NCBI RefSeq assembly: GCF_031877795.1
Contig: NC_133948.1
Span: 310,001-374,000 of the forward strand
Reading direction: 5' to 3'
DNA: 64,000 nt
DNA from: Strix aluco
Lineage: Eukaryota > Chordata > Aves > Strigiformes > Strigidae
Shown: positions 46,996 to 60,329 of the stretch, one piece after another
Numbering within the stretch: the stretch's first letter is position 1
Layout: the number at the start of each line of letters is the position of its first letter
Position numbers and translations under genes: made by a program
Notes under the pieces: model-generated
Told to the model about the DNA's origin: nothing
Databases searched by the model: none
What the model saw: only the letters and a program-made list of their open reading frames with translations

Positions 46996-49900
46996 TATGC
47001 TTACCTATAATCGCTCAGGAATTTGTGGCAAGTGTAAGCACCGTGACTGCTGCTGTAGCAGTCGATACAGGCAATCAATCTACTTGGGCAGTGCTTGGTT
47101 TCCACAGTCTGAGTCACACAGAAATTGTCAGTGATGGTTTTGTCTTTAGAATTTGTCATCTTTAACTTTCTGCTTGCTTTTTTTGTTGGCAACAATAAGC
47201 CAAGTTTACCAAACAAACCAACTAAACATTTTTGTCTAGTATTCACTTTGCAAACCTCCAGATGTACACAGTCTAGAAGATATTCATACCGGAAGAATCA
47301 TTCTGTAAGGTAACTTTAAAACAAAACCACCACCATCAACAAATCTATGGCATACACAGAGTTTAACAGTAAATGCTATCGCAGCATTGTCTAAGTATCA
47401 TGGAACTTTCTAACTGCAGAAGCGTGTTGTGCCTTTGACCAGCTGGGAAAGGAGATGTTCAAAAGCCTTTCTGTGATAGGAAAGGAGCAGCCCTGGAGGC
47501 ATATGTGGGGATTTGATTAAGATAATCTGTGTCCAGGTGTCAGCACAGGAGGTAAGATAACATAGTGGTGAGAGTACTTTTTCCTTTGGTTTTCAAAGTG
47601 CCGAACAGGGACAAAAGCTGGCTTTATTTAAAATAAACGTCTGAGCATTTGCATCATTCCAATTCTCAGGCTACTGGAAAAAATTGCGAGCATGTGGCAG
47701 AATAAGAATAAATTCATATGTGTCTTTATACTTAATTGAGGAGAACAGAAGGAGATTTTAACGATAACATTGCATGTAATACTGGGGAAGGATTATGCTC
47801 TTCAACTTCTGTTACCAATTGATTTGCCTCTGTGACTCCAGTTCTTCAGAAGCACAGAAAAGTTTTAAGTTTCCAATATTTTACATAGTGCAAAAAGTAA
47901 TTTAAGATACTTATTCTATCTTTACAATGTTAATGTGTGAACTTTTTAGTACTGAAAAAGTGAGTAATTAATAATTGAGCTTATTATGATAACTTACTTT
48001 CTTGGAGAATAAGTGTTTTGTCTTGACTGACAAGGTTTGGGCATATTTTTGAAATTTCAATAAAGACCTTGTTTGTCTTATTTCTGGGGAGAAATCATTT
48101 TTACTAATTCACAAAAATAACTATAAGAGAAGAACTTATAAAAGAGAAGCCACCAAATATGTAGCTGTCATAACTGAAGAACTGGTTTTGGAGCTTAGTT
48201 TCTGAATACTGAGTGACATAGGTGTTATGGGACTGAAAAGAAGCACATCAAATAATGTAATCCAGTCCCATGTAGACAATTATCATACAGTCCCTTTCAT
48301 AAATTGATAAAGCTCTATTTTAAAGCAAGGTGGGTTTTTTAATTCCTATTCATTGAATTGGAGGTTGCTTTAGTATTTTAGTACTCTAATGGAAGTAGGT
48401 TTTTAGACAGCTATAAATGGTATACAGACATATTTGTTTTGTAGGGTTTCAAGTGTTGTCTATCTATATACAAGTTAATTAGAAATCCCTCATTATGGAA
48501 CTTGTAAAATCATAATTTCTGTTAAACAGGTGATGTTTAATTTATTTTAAGTTTACCGGAGAGATTGCAGAGTGAAATGAAGCAGGTGATGCAGTAGTAA
48601 GCAGCCTCCTCTGGTTAATGTAAGATCTTTTTACATACAAAAGGAAAGCCAAATGTGATCTGAGCAAACTCCATCACATTCAATTTAAAATATTTGCATA
48701 GCAAGGTAACTCGTTTAGTGGTAACTAGATAATAGTTTTGATTGCATGGGAAAACAGGCCCCTTCACAAGTAGAAACAGTTTGACAGAGCCCTTAACAAA
48801 AGGTCTAGTGATTTTAAAAACCAAACAAACCATACAAAACAACCCCCCCAAATTCTTTCTGAGCATTGTGCAAAAAACAGGAGTTAATCAAACCCTGACC
48901 AATTTAAGAAATGTATTGGATTTCCTTAATTCTAATAACCATGCCATTTTGCTTCTTTATGTAGCTTGTAGTGGCTGTGTTTGTCTTGTTACTTACCATG
49001 GTTAACTTCGATATTGCTTTGAGGTGTTTGGCAAACATTTTGTACTGTTTGAGCTCAAAAATATTGAGACTATGCTTCCCAGCTCACCTCCTGGTATTGT
49101 GAGGAGAAAAATTTCTGGTCTTGAGTGATACTCCACAAGTATGAATGTAAATGTGAACTATACCTAGTGGGATTCTAAGAACTAAGTCACCTCTTTTAAT
49201 CTAAGATTTGGTCTTTGAGAAAAAGCAGGCAGTATTTGGGTGAGGATAATTAACTGGGTTTTGTCATTGATTTATGATCTTAATCTCCCAACAGAAAAGT
49301 TGTTGATTAACAGGAGATGAAATGGCTTTGTCTGACCTGAATGCATTTGGCTAATAGGACATTCACAACCAAAGTCTAACGTGGAAGCAAGAACCACAAA
49401 AATGAATGTTTTCAGCACTCTGAGGGGTACCTTGATTTTATTTTATTTCTTTGTGAGTAGAAGGATGTTGACTGAACAGTTTAGTAACACCGTGCTATTT
49501 GAAGACCTGGCTGCTGGTGATGAGTAGCAGTGTTCCCTGAAGAGCACGATAGGCTACCAAGTGAGAGGGAGCCAAGCTGGCTAACGAATTTGAAGATTGG
49601 GGTTCAACAATAGTCTGTGATTATGTGCAACTCTTTAGGCTGTAGAGCAGGTAAAAATGTTATTTCTTAAAGCAGGGACACTTTCAAATCAACCTGGTTT
49701 TGAGCTGTTGCAGTGCCTTTTAGAGAAAAGGTGAATAGTTCGGAGAAGTTAGTTGATGCAAGAGGAATGCCCGGTGCGTATGTAATCTAAAAGTAACTAG
49801 AACAAATTACCACTTTTCATCAGGTGCAAATCGCTCTTACGGTCTTCGTCTATGGCCTCCACTTCATTTAAAAATGTGGCTTTGTATATGTAGACGGAGA

Positions 49901-50469
49901 AGTCTGTAAGAACAGAAAGAAGGGGGGATTTTGAGCCATGAGGCCTTTGGGTATTTGAAATGCAGGAGAGTTTTAGATGTTGTCATGTAACTGTAGGGGA
50001 ATTCAACAAAATAGCTTGTACTGGTATTTTGTTAAGTGACTCCAGCTGTTAGTCATGTGACCAGTCCTTTTAAAATTAGAAGGGACATTTGCTCGTCTTC
50101 TTGTACTTCTACTGACTGCTTGTATATCTTTATAAATGACCCTCATGTGCTGCAGCAATCCATAGCAACCTAAAAGTTTCTCAATGAATTGCGAGTGCCC
50201 ACCCACAGTTGCATGTAAAACTTTGGAGCAAAGAATGTGACTTGACCACATAGTTTTTTTCATGAATAGGCCTCTTGTTTTTAATCTGATGAGCAAGGAA
50301 CTTTCAGTTCTGTCCTCTGCCTCACAATCTGTCTTTAATTTGCAGAAAGATGCATTCCAGTTTTTCAGGCATTAAACTGTTTAACGGATTTTTTTGGCTT
50401 TGGTAGAACTCGCTGTGTTACGTTATCTTGAGGTTCGTGCATTTGTTTCTATCTTTTCATCTTGCAGAC

Positions 50470-50647
50470 TCGCAGCATAGCTGAAGTTGGATGGGACTTC
50501 TGGAGATCATGTAGTGCAGCCCTGGCTGCTGAAAGCAGAGTCAGCTAGAGCAGGCTGTCCAGGATGTTGTCTAGTCGGGTTTTGAATATCTCCAAGGATG
50601 GAGACTCTGCGACCTCTCTGGGCAACCTGTTCCAGTGTTTGACCACC
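50470..50647 (-). mobile_element. CR1 LINE, 3' part, split by the LTR
   Basis: Reverse-oriented CR1 3' UTR: plus-strand TTCTGGAGATCATGTAGTGC, GTCAGCTAGAGCAGGCTGTC and CCTGTTCCAGTGTTTGACCACC. It is interrupted at 50647 and resumes at 51235. Confidence 0.92.
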
Positions 50648-51229
50648 TGTGTTGGTTTTGGGTGGGTCAGAGTTAATTTTCTTCATAGTAGCTAGTATGG
50701 GGCTGTGTTTTGGATTTGTGCTGGAAACAGTGTTGATAATCGAGGGGTGTTTTGTCATTGCTGAGTGGTGCTTACACACAGTCGGGGCCTTTTCTGCTCC
50801 TCACCCCACCCCACCAGCAAGGGTGCTGGGGGTGCCCAAGGAGCTGGGGGGGACCCAGCTGGGACAGCTGACCCCAGCTGACCTGAGGGACACCCCAGCC
50901 CCTGTGGCGCCATGCTCAGCACCTGCAGCTGGGGGAGAGGGAAGGGGGGGATGTTCGGAGTGATGGTGTTTGTCACCAAGTCACTGTGATGCGTGATGGA
51001 GCCCGGCTGTCCTGGGGATGGCTGAGCACCTGCCTGCCACGGGAAGGGGTGAATGAATCCCTTGTTTTGCTTTGCTTGGGCGGGCGGCTTTTGCTTTACC
51101 TATTAAACTGTCTTTATCTCAAACCGTGAATTTTCTCACTTTTACGATTCTCTCCCCCATCCCAATGTGGGGGGGAGTGAGCAAGTGGATGTGTGGGGCT
51201 TAGTTGCTGGCTGGGGTTAAATGATGACA
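50648..51229 (+). mobile_element. Solo LTR of an ERVL-like endogenous retrovirus
   Basis: 582 bp beginning TGTGTTGGTTTTGGGTGGG and ending GGTTAAATGATGACA, so bounded by TG...CA. It is flanked on both sides by the 5-bp target duplication CCACC (50643-50647 and 51230-51234), the length typical of ERVL elements. An ATTAAA poly(A) signal at 51102-51107 sets its orientation as plus. No internal retroviral sequence is present, consistent with recombination between two LTRs. The sequence resembles a common neoavian ERVL-type LTR. Confidence 0.93.
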
Positions 51230-51234
51230 CCACC

Positions 51235-51570
51235 CTCACCAAAACATTTTTTTCTTATGTTTAAATGGAATTTCTTGTGTTGGAATTTGTGCCCATTGCC
51301 TCTTGTCCGTTCACTGGATACCATTGAGAATAGCCTGGTTCCATTCTTTTACTGTTCCCCATCAGGCATTCATGCACATTAGTAAAACCCTGCTCCACTG
51401 AAACCTTCCCTTCTCCGGGTTAAACAACTGAAGGTGTCTCAGCCTCTGCTCATATGACTGATGCTTCAATCCCTCAGTCATCTTTGTGACTTTTTCCTTG
51501 ACTTGGTCCAGTCTGTCCCTCTCTCTCTTGTATTGGGGAGCCCAGAACTGGTCACAGCACTCCAGATATG
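51235..51570 (-). mobile_element. CR1 LINE, 5' part of the split copy
   Basis: Continues the CR1 exactly where it stopped: plus-strand CTCACC, TTCTTATGTTTAAATGGAAT, CCCATTGCCTCTTGTCC and GGGAGCCCAGAACTGG. Removing the LTR and one target duplication restores a continuous element. It fades out near 51570, before a 29-base T run. Confidence 0.92.
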
Positions 51571-51665
51571 TTTTTATCTTATATTCTCATTATATATAGA
51601 TTTGCCTGTTAGGGTTTTTTGTTGCTGTTGTTTTCAGTGCCTTCTTCCCATCCCTTCTATTTTCT

Positions 51666-51667
<2 letters not shown>

Positions 51668-51696
<29 letters not shown>
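51668..51696 (+). repeat. Poly-T tract
   Basis: 29 consecutive T residues about 100 bp after the split CR1. Confidence 0.9.
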
Positions 51697-52855
51697 GTCT
51701 GGTAGAGTGAAGCTGGACCATGTACCAAAGTGAGCATCACTAATCTGGTGGCGGAATAATGCCCTGTATCTTTGTCTATTTACTTATATGAAGACACTTT
51801 TACTTTTTTCCTTCTTTTTGGTCCGTGTTTGGGGTGAATCTCCAAATTAATAGTGTGTTGTTTATTGTGATTAAGGGACTGCAGTTGTCTCAGCTTTCTG
51901 TACCCTTCCTCTTTCTTAGTGCTGCTTTCTGATAATACTCTTGAATGGAATGGCAGGTTTGTGTACCCTTTATAGTAGGATGTGTACATAATTTTTTCCC
52001 TGCATTTCATATAACATGTTCTTACTGCCTGTAAAGTGGGTGGGGTAGTTCTGTTCTCATTTTACCAGTTGGGAATAGAGAGAGGGAGAGTGTTGGTTCT
52101 GTTATTTAGTGATAACTTGTGTTGGTGCCAAGCCGTGCCGTTGCATCCATGTAACGTGGTCCCAGCAGTGCGGGTCTGGAAGCCGCACAGCTGCGTGACT
52201 GCAGTGCTGTAACCTGAGCTGGTGGATCTGGCCTCGAGCATTACATCACACTGACGTGGCTCTGTTGCTCTTGGTTCTGGACCTAGGACAGCTGGACACA
52301 CTTTAAGCAATTTTTCCAAGGCCAGGCAGGGAGTCTGTGAAATACTAAGTTTAACCCAGGTCCTAGTCACAGGATCATCTTTTGTGTCAGGTTTTTTTCT
52401 AATTAGATATTTAAATAATGAGCAGCATGTAGTATTTTGACAGCTTTACAGAATTAACATTTTTCCTAACAGTTAAGTTTACTGGAGAAGTATTCCATCA
52501 CCTTCTTGGCACCACAAGTGATGGTTATGGTATTGCTAGGGGAAAGCTGTTGTGCAGATAAGCTGTATAGGTGCTCCTTTCTCTAAATTCTTACACAGGA
52601 GTAGGGGGAAGGGGTGTGGGATGTGTGATGGACAGATGACACTATAGTTATGTCATCTTAAAAATTTTTTTTCCCATGTAATGGTTGTCTTTCTGAGATG
52701 AATATACAGGAAAAACTGCTCCTTTCTAAGAAATCAGATTACTGCGTTAGAATTTGAAAAGCTTATATAGGTACTTGAGTCTCAGCATGCAACAAATCAA
52801 CACAAAATTTTCAAGCATTTACTGTAGGGTTTCATTATTCTTTTCTGCATTCCCA

Positions 52856-53893
52856 GGTAGCCTGGGAGGGATACAGAGAAACTGTCTGAGCAGCCAGGGA
52901 TCGGGTTAGGAAGGCCAAAGCCCTGATAGAATTAAATCTGGCCAGGAACATCAAGGGCAACAAGGAAAGCTTCTGTAGGTATGTCGGTGATAAAAGGAAG
53001 ACTGGGGAAAATGTGAACCCTCTCCGGAAGGAAACAGAGACCTGGTTACCTGGGACATGAGGAAGGTGCTCAATGACCTTTTTGCCTCAGTCTTCACCGG
53101 CAAGTGCTCCAGCCACACCGCCCAAGGGGCAGAAGACAAAGGGGGGGGACTGGGAGAATGAAGAGCCACCCACTGCAGGAGAAGATCAGGTTTGAGACCA
53201 TCGCAGGAACCTGAAGGTGCACAAGTCCACGGGACCTGATGAGATGCATCTGCAGGTCCCGAAGGAACTGGCGGATGAAGTGGCTCAGCCACTGTCCATC
53301 ATATTTGAGAAGCCGTGGCAGTCCAGTGAAGTTCCCACCAACTGGAGAAGGGGAAACAACCCCCATTTTTAAAAGGGAAAAAAGGAAAACCCAGGGAAGT
53401 ACAGGCCAGTCAGTCTCACCTCTGTGCCCGGCAAGATCACGGAGTGGATCCTCCTGGAAGCTGTGCTGGGGCACATGGAAAATAAGGAGGGGATTGGTGT
53501 TGGCCAACACGGCTTCACTAAGGGCAAATCCTGCCTGACGAATTTGGTGGCCTTCTACAACGGGGTTACAGCGTTGGTGGGTAAGGGAAGAGCAGCTGAC
53601 GTCATCCACCTGACTTGTGCACAGCATCTGACACTGCCCCACACAACATCCTTGTCTCTAATTGGAGAGCCGTGGGTCTGACGGATGGAGCACTCGGGGG
53701 ATCAGGAATTGGCTGGACGGTCGCACTCAGAGAGTTGGGGTCAACAGCTCCATGTCCAAGTGCAGAGCAGTGACGAGCGGCGTCCTCAGGGTCGGGGTTG
53801 GGACCGGCGCTGTTTAACATCTGTGTCAGGGACACGGACAGTGGGATCGAGGCACCCTCAGCGCGTTTCCAGGTGACACCAAGCTGAGTGTGG
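52856..53893 (+). mobile_element. CR1 LINE fragment spanning most of the reverse transcriptase, 3'-truncated
   Basis: Plus-oriented remnant of the CR1 ORF2. Recognisable pieces are [86 protein letters not shown] and a degraded GVLRVGVGTGAV-type segment. Frameshifts and stops break the frame repeatedly, so it is inactive. It stops just after the segment equivalent to the FADD motif and lacks the 3' UTR, unlike the usual 5'-truncated CR1. Confidence 0.93.
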
Positions 53894-56800
53894 TGGTTGA
53901 TATTCTGGAGTGTTTTAACCTCTTTTTTTTCACCTCCCCAAACCCTGAGGTGTTAGTTGCTGGATGACTTTTCTGATCAGCTTTCAGCTCTTCCATGGTT
54001 TCTTTTTTCAATTTGCTTATTCATAAAAATGAGATATTTATTCCTCTTTTTTTTTTTTTTTTCCTCAGCATACAAGGATTGAGTGTCCTCATCTTGGAGA
54101 TTAATTTCTTTCTTAATATCATAATGGTGACTCACAGTCTGGAGTTGAGGAATTGTGAAGAATTACAATGAACAAAGCACACATGAGAGGGCGCTCTGTG
54201 CTTAGATATTTCAGAAGTAGTGACTAGGATCTAATTTAAATTGTATATAGTTATTTGCATTTTTTAGATATTTCTAAGAGGTATTTAATTTTTTTTTTCC
54301 CAAAGTCCACACTGTTCATACTGCTTTTTCTTTTTCTTTGACATCAAACGGGTTGGCACGAGAGTGCTAATAAATCAGGCTCCCTGAGATTGTAATGTGT
54401 ATCACTGATGCGGAGCAATGGAAGGAGAGCAGCTCTGTCTTACACCTGCTTTCTAGAATGCTTTGCTTTAAAACTTACATTATACATACATGTTTGTTTT
54501 TCTTTGTATTTTTATTGTTTGTTCCATTTTTTTGTTAACATAGTGTCTGTAAGCCCCTTATTCCCATTTATTGTTCCTTTTGCCACATTGATGTTACTCG
54601 CTGCTTTGATTAATCAAATCACAAACAACTGTGCCTCAGATTCTTTTGGTTTTGTTCTGCAGCAAATAGTCCTATTTTTGTTAGGTGTTTAGCATCCTGG
54701 ATTTATACCGATTCTCCAAATTTGTGATGTAGTTCTGGCTGCCCAAGGATTAGAATTTGAAGGGAGACTGTTTTAGACACTGTGGATTAAAAGGACTGCA
54801 GTGAGACTTCCTATTTTTTGAGTGCTACCAATAGGTGGCTGTATGGCAGTGAAGAACAGGAGGAGATTCTAAGATGCTGAACCTGGATTCCTCTGTAATA
54901 GAAGGGAATGCTCTTGGAAAGCTGCATTTCTTGTTTGGGTATACAGTCTGATACATCATGGCGTGCCCGCACATCACTGGATCCTCATCACAGACCTGCA
55001 ACCTCAACCAGTCTCTGAGGAAATTAAATGAACTGGAGAGCTTGGGAGAACATGTAGACAAAAGAAAATACTAAAAATGGAGAAAGCAGAAAATTGCCTT
55101 GACTAACAAGCCAGTAGAAAAACTTAAGTGTACCATTTACACAGTATACTGCACTGTGCCAAGATCAAGAAAACCCAACTAATTAGTGGTGGGGCTTGCT
55201 GAGAGCTACAGGGTATGTGCACGGCTTGGCAGTTTTGCCTTACTGGCCTTTCAGCAGCACCAGGGGTTTATTCTGGTAACATTATTCCCACCATCTCACC
55301 TCCCTGTAGCCAAGTAGGTTGTGAAGTGTACGTAGTAGTGTAAAGGTAGGAAATGCAGCACAGGAATAATTGCTGCATTAAGCATAGACATTTTCCGAGT
55401 CAAAAGCATGATGACAGTTCAGAGTAATGAAAGCAGGGGAAAAACTTGTAGCAATTCTTATAATTTCTATAACCATTGTTCTCCAAAGTCACTGCCCTCC
55501 CTTTGTTTCTGAGAGTACTAAGGTCTCCGCCCCTCACCTGAACTTTTAGACAAAGCAGGTGACATATCCCTTTTGCCACAAGTATCTTTGCACATAAATT
55601 GCCCTTTGGAGCAAAGGAGAAATCATAAAGCCTCTTCTGTTGTATGGAACAACAGCAATAAATTACTAATAGTTTGGCTATTACCAACTAATGGAGAATT
55701 TACCCCTGACATTAAAAAAAAAAAAGGTTAGGTAATACTGTCATTTCTGTCATATAATGAATAGACACTCTAGTTTCCATTTTATTTTCTGGATTTAAGT
55801 TAGTTTTGAACTCTTTCCTTCTCCCCTTCACTTTGGAATGTCAAGTTTGCATCCTGGAAGTCAAATAACTGAATTTCTCTAGAAGTTATTAGAAGTCTAT
55901 CATAAGATCCCGAACATGAAATACAAGATTTGTGAGCTCTTCAGTGCAGTTATTTTTATAATTTCTGATGACTTTTCCAGAAGTTGGCAGTGGTATGCAA
56001 ATTCCTGTATTGCTTTTTTCCATTCTAAAGCTGTTGAGGAGCCAGCTTATAGAAATAATAGATCATATGAATATTGATGTATATAAAAAAAGTATAATAA
56101 AGGCATCCTTTTTGTTAGTGTTCCAGGATTTGAGAATATTCTCACCAAAGTGTTTATCTGATGGATTTTCTTAGTCTTGCACTAGGCATTGCTAAGAGCC
56201 CTGTTCAACGTGCTTGATAGGCCTGTAATTGAAAGCTATTCCTTTAGTTTTTCTTGTGTTAGAACTAATAAAGTGCAGTCATGTGTTAGACCTCTGCTCA
56301 CTTCCCCTAGTGGAAACCCTATTTTTTATTTGGACAAATGTTAAACTTATGGTTTTATGATGCATTTTTAATGGTCTTCATCAAAAATGTATACCAAGCC
56401 CTAGTTACTCTGGATGCTAACAGAGAGAGAATGTACTTTGATGGAACCTTTGTTAATAGAAGCTCATGTCATATGTGAAGTGGAAAGGAACCTTCTTGAA
56501 ACACTGATTAAAGACATACTTTGGGCATAATTTTCCATCCTTTTTCACTCTGAAAAAGGAGATTTAATTTTTGCCCTGGGTTATGTAGTCTGTATTTTAC
56601 TCATTGTGGCTATCTGCTTGCAGGCTTTTGTCCTTCACAAACAAAACACGAAAACCAATGCAAGATCTGGCAGAAAGGGAAATGTAAGTTGTTATACAAA
56701 ATATTTAAGCAAGATAATTTTATAAACCCACATACTCAGGAGCACTAGGACACAAGTATGCAAGTAGCCTGTCCAGCATCACTTCTGTGCAACAGGGACG

Positions 56801-57920
56801 ACAAAGGATGCTGACTGTCTAGTCCTTACTATGTCTTTTGGGTCCCTCTCAATTGGCGGCAATGAGCAAGTCTTTGGACAGATCTTTTTATATCCCTTAG
56901 AAGTCAGTAGTTGTTCTGGTGTCATCCTTTGCTTCGAACTTGCTTAATTTTCTGTAAATCTTAGGCAAAATTGCTTTTCACTGTCTGGTTTCCATGTTCG
57001 TTTGAAATATACATCTGATTCCCTGGGGGGCTAATAGGAAAAGAAATGGCGTAAGTGATGTGCTGCAGATTTGTTGTTATCCTCGTGTTGTTAAAGTACA
57101 GGGTCTTGGGCTGATAATTCATCTGTGCTGTGGTCTGGTTACAGTATAGACCTTGTGACCATAACATAATACAACACATTCCTTAATGTTACTGCTAGGA
57201 GAAGGAACAGAAAATGGTGTTCTTCCTTATGTTCTTCCTCTTTTACCCCTTGTTCTGCTGTTTCTCCCAAAGCTTTTGTGTATGTACATTTCTGTTCATA
57301 TCAATTTCCTGCTAATCTTAATATCTTTGTTACAAACCTCTGCCATGAGTGGTTATGGCTGTATCTTTATGTAAAAATGTTGTATAGCATGAAATGCCCA
57401 ATATGTCTCAGCTTACTGAATATTCGTAAATACTTCGTTGACTGTGCTTGTGCTGCTGTTTGATGTTTAGCTGAAGTTATGCTGTGTCTTTCAGGTGCTA
57501 GCACCAGATCCAAAATGAGGGTCATAAAACAAAGTAGAAACAAACAAGACCATTTACTTGTATAGCACACACAGAGGGTGTCTGTTTCAAAAGCCGGTCC
57601 ATGATTATTCTGACTGCAGGGCAGCAGGCTTTTGTGTGATCATAGCAAGACTAGGCACACCTAGCAGAGCTTTAAAGTCCTGCTGAGAGCACAGGGAGCA
57701 TGACTGTCAATACAGTCATCAGTTCAATCTAAACTCCTCTTTATAGGATTTATTTTGTCATCTTCAATTTTTATTCTGTTTAAAAAAGAACAAATAATGT
57801 TAATAACACAAACAACTCTTACAGTATAGCATAGGGTTGTCGGTGAAGAGTGGAAAGAGCCCTCTTCTGTCTCTGAAAGCTCTGTTCCCTTCAGCTCATG
57901 GAATATCAACTCCTCTTCCA

Positions 57921-58190
57921 TAAGAACTGCCATGCGGGATCAGACTGAAGGTCCACATATGGAGTTTGAATGCTGGTGGGTATGAGATATTTAAGGAAAC
58001 AGGACATGCAGGGTCAATATTTTCCTAGCAAACATTCAGGGTCAACATTTTCCTAGCAAACATTTCTACTTGATAGCTGTCAAAAAGGTTCAGGGGCTTT
58101 CTGACACAGAGGTTGCCTCTGAGCTGTTGTATTTTCGTTATCACTGACGGCCTTCTCCTCAAGAACTTAATAATTTCTGAGCCCAGAAAT
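57921..58190 (-). mobile_element. Old, diverged CR1 fragment
   Basis: Plus-strand AGAACTGCCATGCGGGATCA then GACTGAAGGTCCA matches the reversed 3' region of an old CR1 type shared by birds, crocodilians and turtles. A weak match continues to GTTATCACTGACGGCC and GAACTTAATAATTTC. The middle is altered by a 28-bp tandem duplication. Confidence 0.55.
58009..58064 (+). repeat. 28-bp tandem duplication
   Basis: Two adjacent units, 58009-58036 and 58037-58064, beginning CAGGGTCAA and ending TAGCAAACATT, with one mismatch. Confidence 0.9.
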
Positions 58191-60295
58191 TTAGTTTCAT
58201 AATTTTTCTAAGGGTTGTGTGAGAAAACTAATGAAAGGTGGTTTTATTTCTGTTACCATGGTACTTTCAGATTGAGTTTTGCTGGACAGCTCCCCCGTGA
58301 ATTGGGCAGAGCATCGAGGGGTCCTGCCTGCGTCACTCAGTTGGACTTCTGGAATATTTCAGGACAGGAATTCTGGACAGATTCTCTTATTTTTATTTTC
58401 TTGTTACTGTTTCTCAGATCATAATTCAGTCTTCATTGATCCAAACCAAAAAATAATGGACCTCCTTTGTTTCTTTTACCAGATGGGTAGGAACTGGAAA
58501 ACAATCTAATATTAGATTCCATTGTAAATGTAACTTTTTGCCTCCCTCAGTTATCACACAGGAATACACGTAAGCTTCTTGATTATCTTTTGTTTTTCAT
58601 TGCTTGGGCATCTTGGTTTTACCTCTGATAGTTCTTCTGCAGTGAGCCATAGTATTATTGGAGGTTTGTAGTCACTAATAGCAATTTATGTAAATGACAG
58701 TTTCCCCGAATCCTCTCCCATGCCTTTAGAGATACGTGTCAAGCTTCAAGGCCTCTTACTCATTTAAATCTTTGCTAGGAACATGGACTAGTAGTTTCTC
58801 TCTGGAGAATTCAGATGTGCTACACGCTCATGTTTATTTTATGTTGATACATTTCGTTAAGTTACCATTGTTACCAGTGTGTTCAAGGAAATTACTTTTT
58901 ATCATGAGTATGGTGGATATGAAATGCATGCAACTGTATTTCAGGGAGTAAATTTTTCATGATTATAGCCCACGGGTACTAAATAAAAAATGTCAGCTTC
59001 TTGGATTTGGTTGCACTATAAAAGTGTGCCCAGAAATAATGGATTCTGTGACTGTTTGGGAAAGGACAGCTATAGCACTGAACCCTCCTAGGTTTAAAAG
59101 CAGAAAATACGTGCACTTAACTGCAGAGGGAAATGTTTGGTATTGCAATGTACGACCATTAAGGCTCTGGAAAGCTGTAACAGAATAGGGAATGCAGCAG
59201 AAAAGGAATGTGAATAAGAGGAGTGTGTATAGTAAACATAGCTTTTTAAAGAGCCTAAATTAATATTCCAGAGAATAAAAAAGTAATCATTTGCCTGTAT
59301 GATTTCATGCCCTCCCACATTTGTTCTGCTTTGCCTCACACTTGGGCTATGTTAAGAATGATACTGATTCTGACATCTGTATGGAGAGGAGTAGTAAGCA
59401 TCAGAGCTGGTAGTTAACGATCCAAACCAGCAACTGAGTTCTGGCTCAGAAACATCCATTGTCTCATGCTCTCACACAGTTTCTCCTCCTAAATACTAAT
59501 GCTTTTTTTTTTCTTTTTCCTTCTGTCTCCCCATACAAAATTGTGCTTAAACTAGACAAAAAAAATCACTGAAAAGTAATTTTTATTGTTGGTAATTTAG
59601 AGTGCTCAGTAGTGTTAAGTAAAGTGATAAATAATTTCTGGAGCTTTAAATATTTTTATGCATTTGTAAATATGTTGTGCATTGTGTTTGGTTTTGGTGC
59701 TTAATAAAACAGGGAAATTTAAAATTTGTATGAAAATAACCATCGCTATTTCACTAAAAATTTACTGTAGCTTCATGTTTCATAAAATCATGCTGTAGAA
59801 CAAAGAAGCAACTTGAATGTAGCAGATCCACAAATCTTCATTCTATTAATCTGAGAAATGAAGACAGTTTTTCCAGTAAGGTAAGTGTGGTGAGCTAGCA
59901 GGTCTTTCAAATGCTGAGACCTCTGAAGGGGCTTTTATGTTCATTTAGCTTAATTTTTTGCATTTTATCACAGTAAAGATAAAGAAGGTGGTGTTTATGT
60001 TTTACTTTTAAGTGTCTCTGAGAATGTCTACATATTGCTACAAAGCCCCAAATCTTAACAGTACAACATACAGAAAATTTGTTACCTAATTATTTTCCTT
60101 ACTTTGGCGAACACCCCGGTCCCTCAATGACTGAATGAAACCCTAGCCTCTTCAGCTGAACTGAGAAAAAATTGTAATTGGGAAGCAGTATACTTGTTAG
60201 GTCTAGAAGTGAACAGCAGCATTGTTCAGATATTCACAGTTCAGGTATTATGTAGCCTTCAGGTTCAGTCTAAGACTGTATTTGAGAAACTCGCT

Positions 60296-60329
60296 CCAAA
60301 GATGAGGTACTTCCAAAGATGAGGTACTT
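60296..60329 (+). repeat. Short tandem duplication, 16-bp period
   Basis: CCAAAGATGAGGTACTT occurs twice in immediate succession, perfectly. Probable replication slippage. Confidence 0.85.

Noticed and set aside
53094-53642. 182-codon minus-strand open frame
   Set aside because: It lies antisense to the plus-oriented CR1 reverse-transcriptase remnant, whose sense strand explains the sequence.
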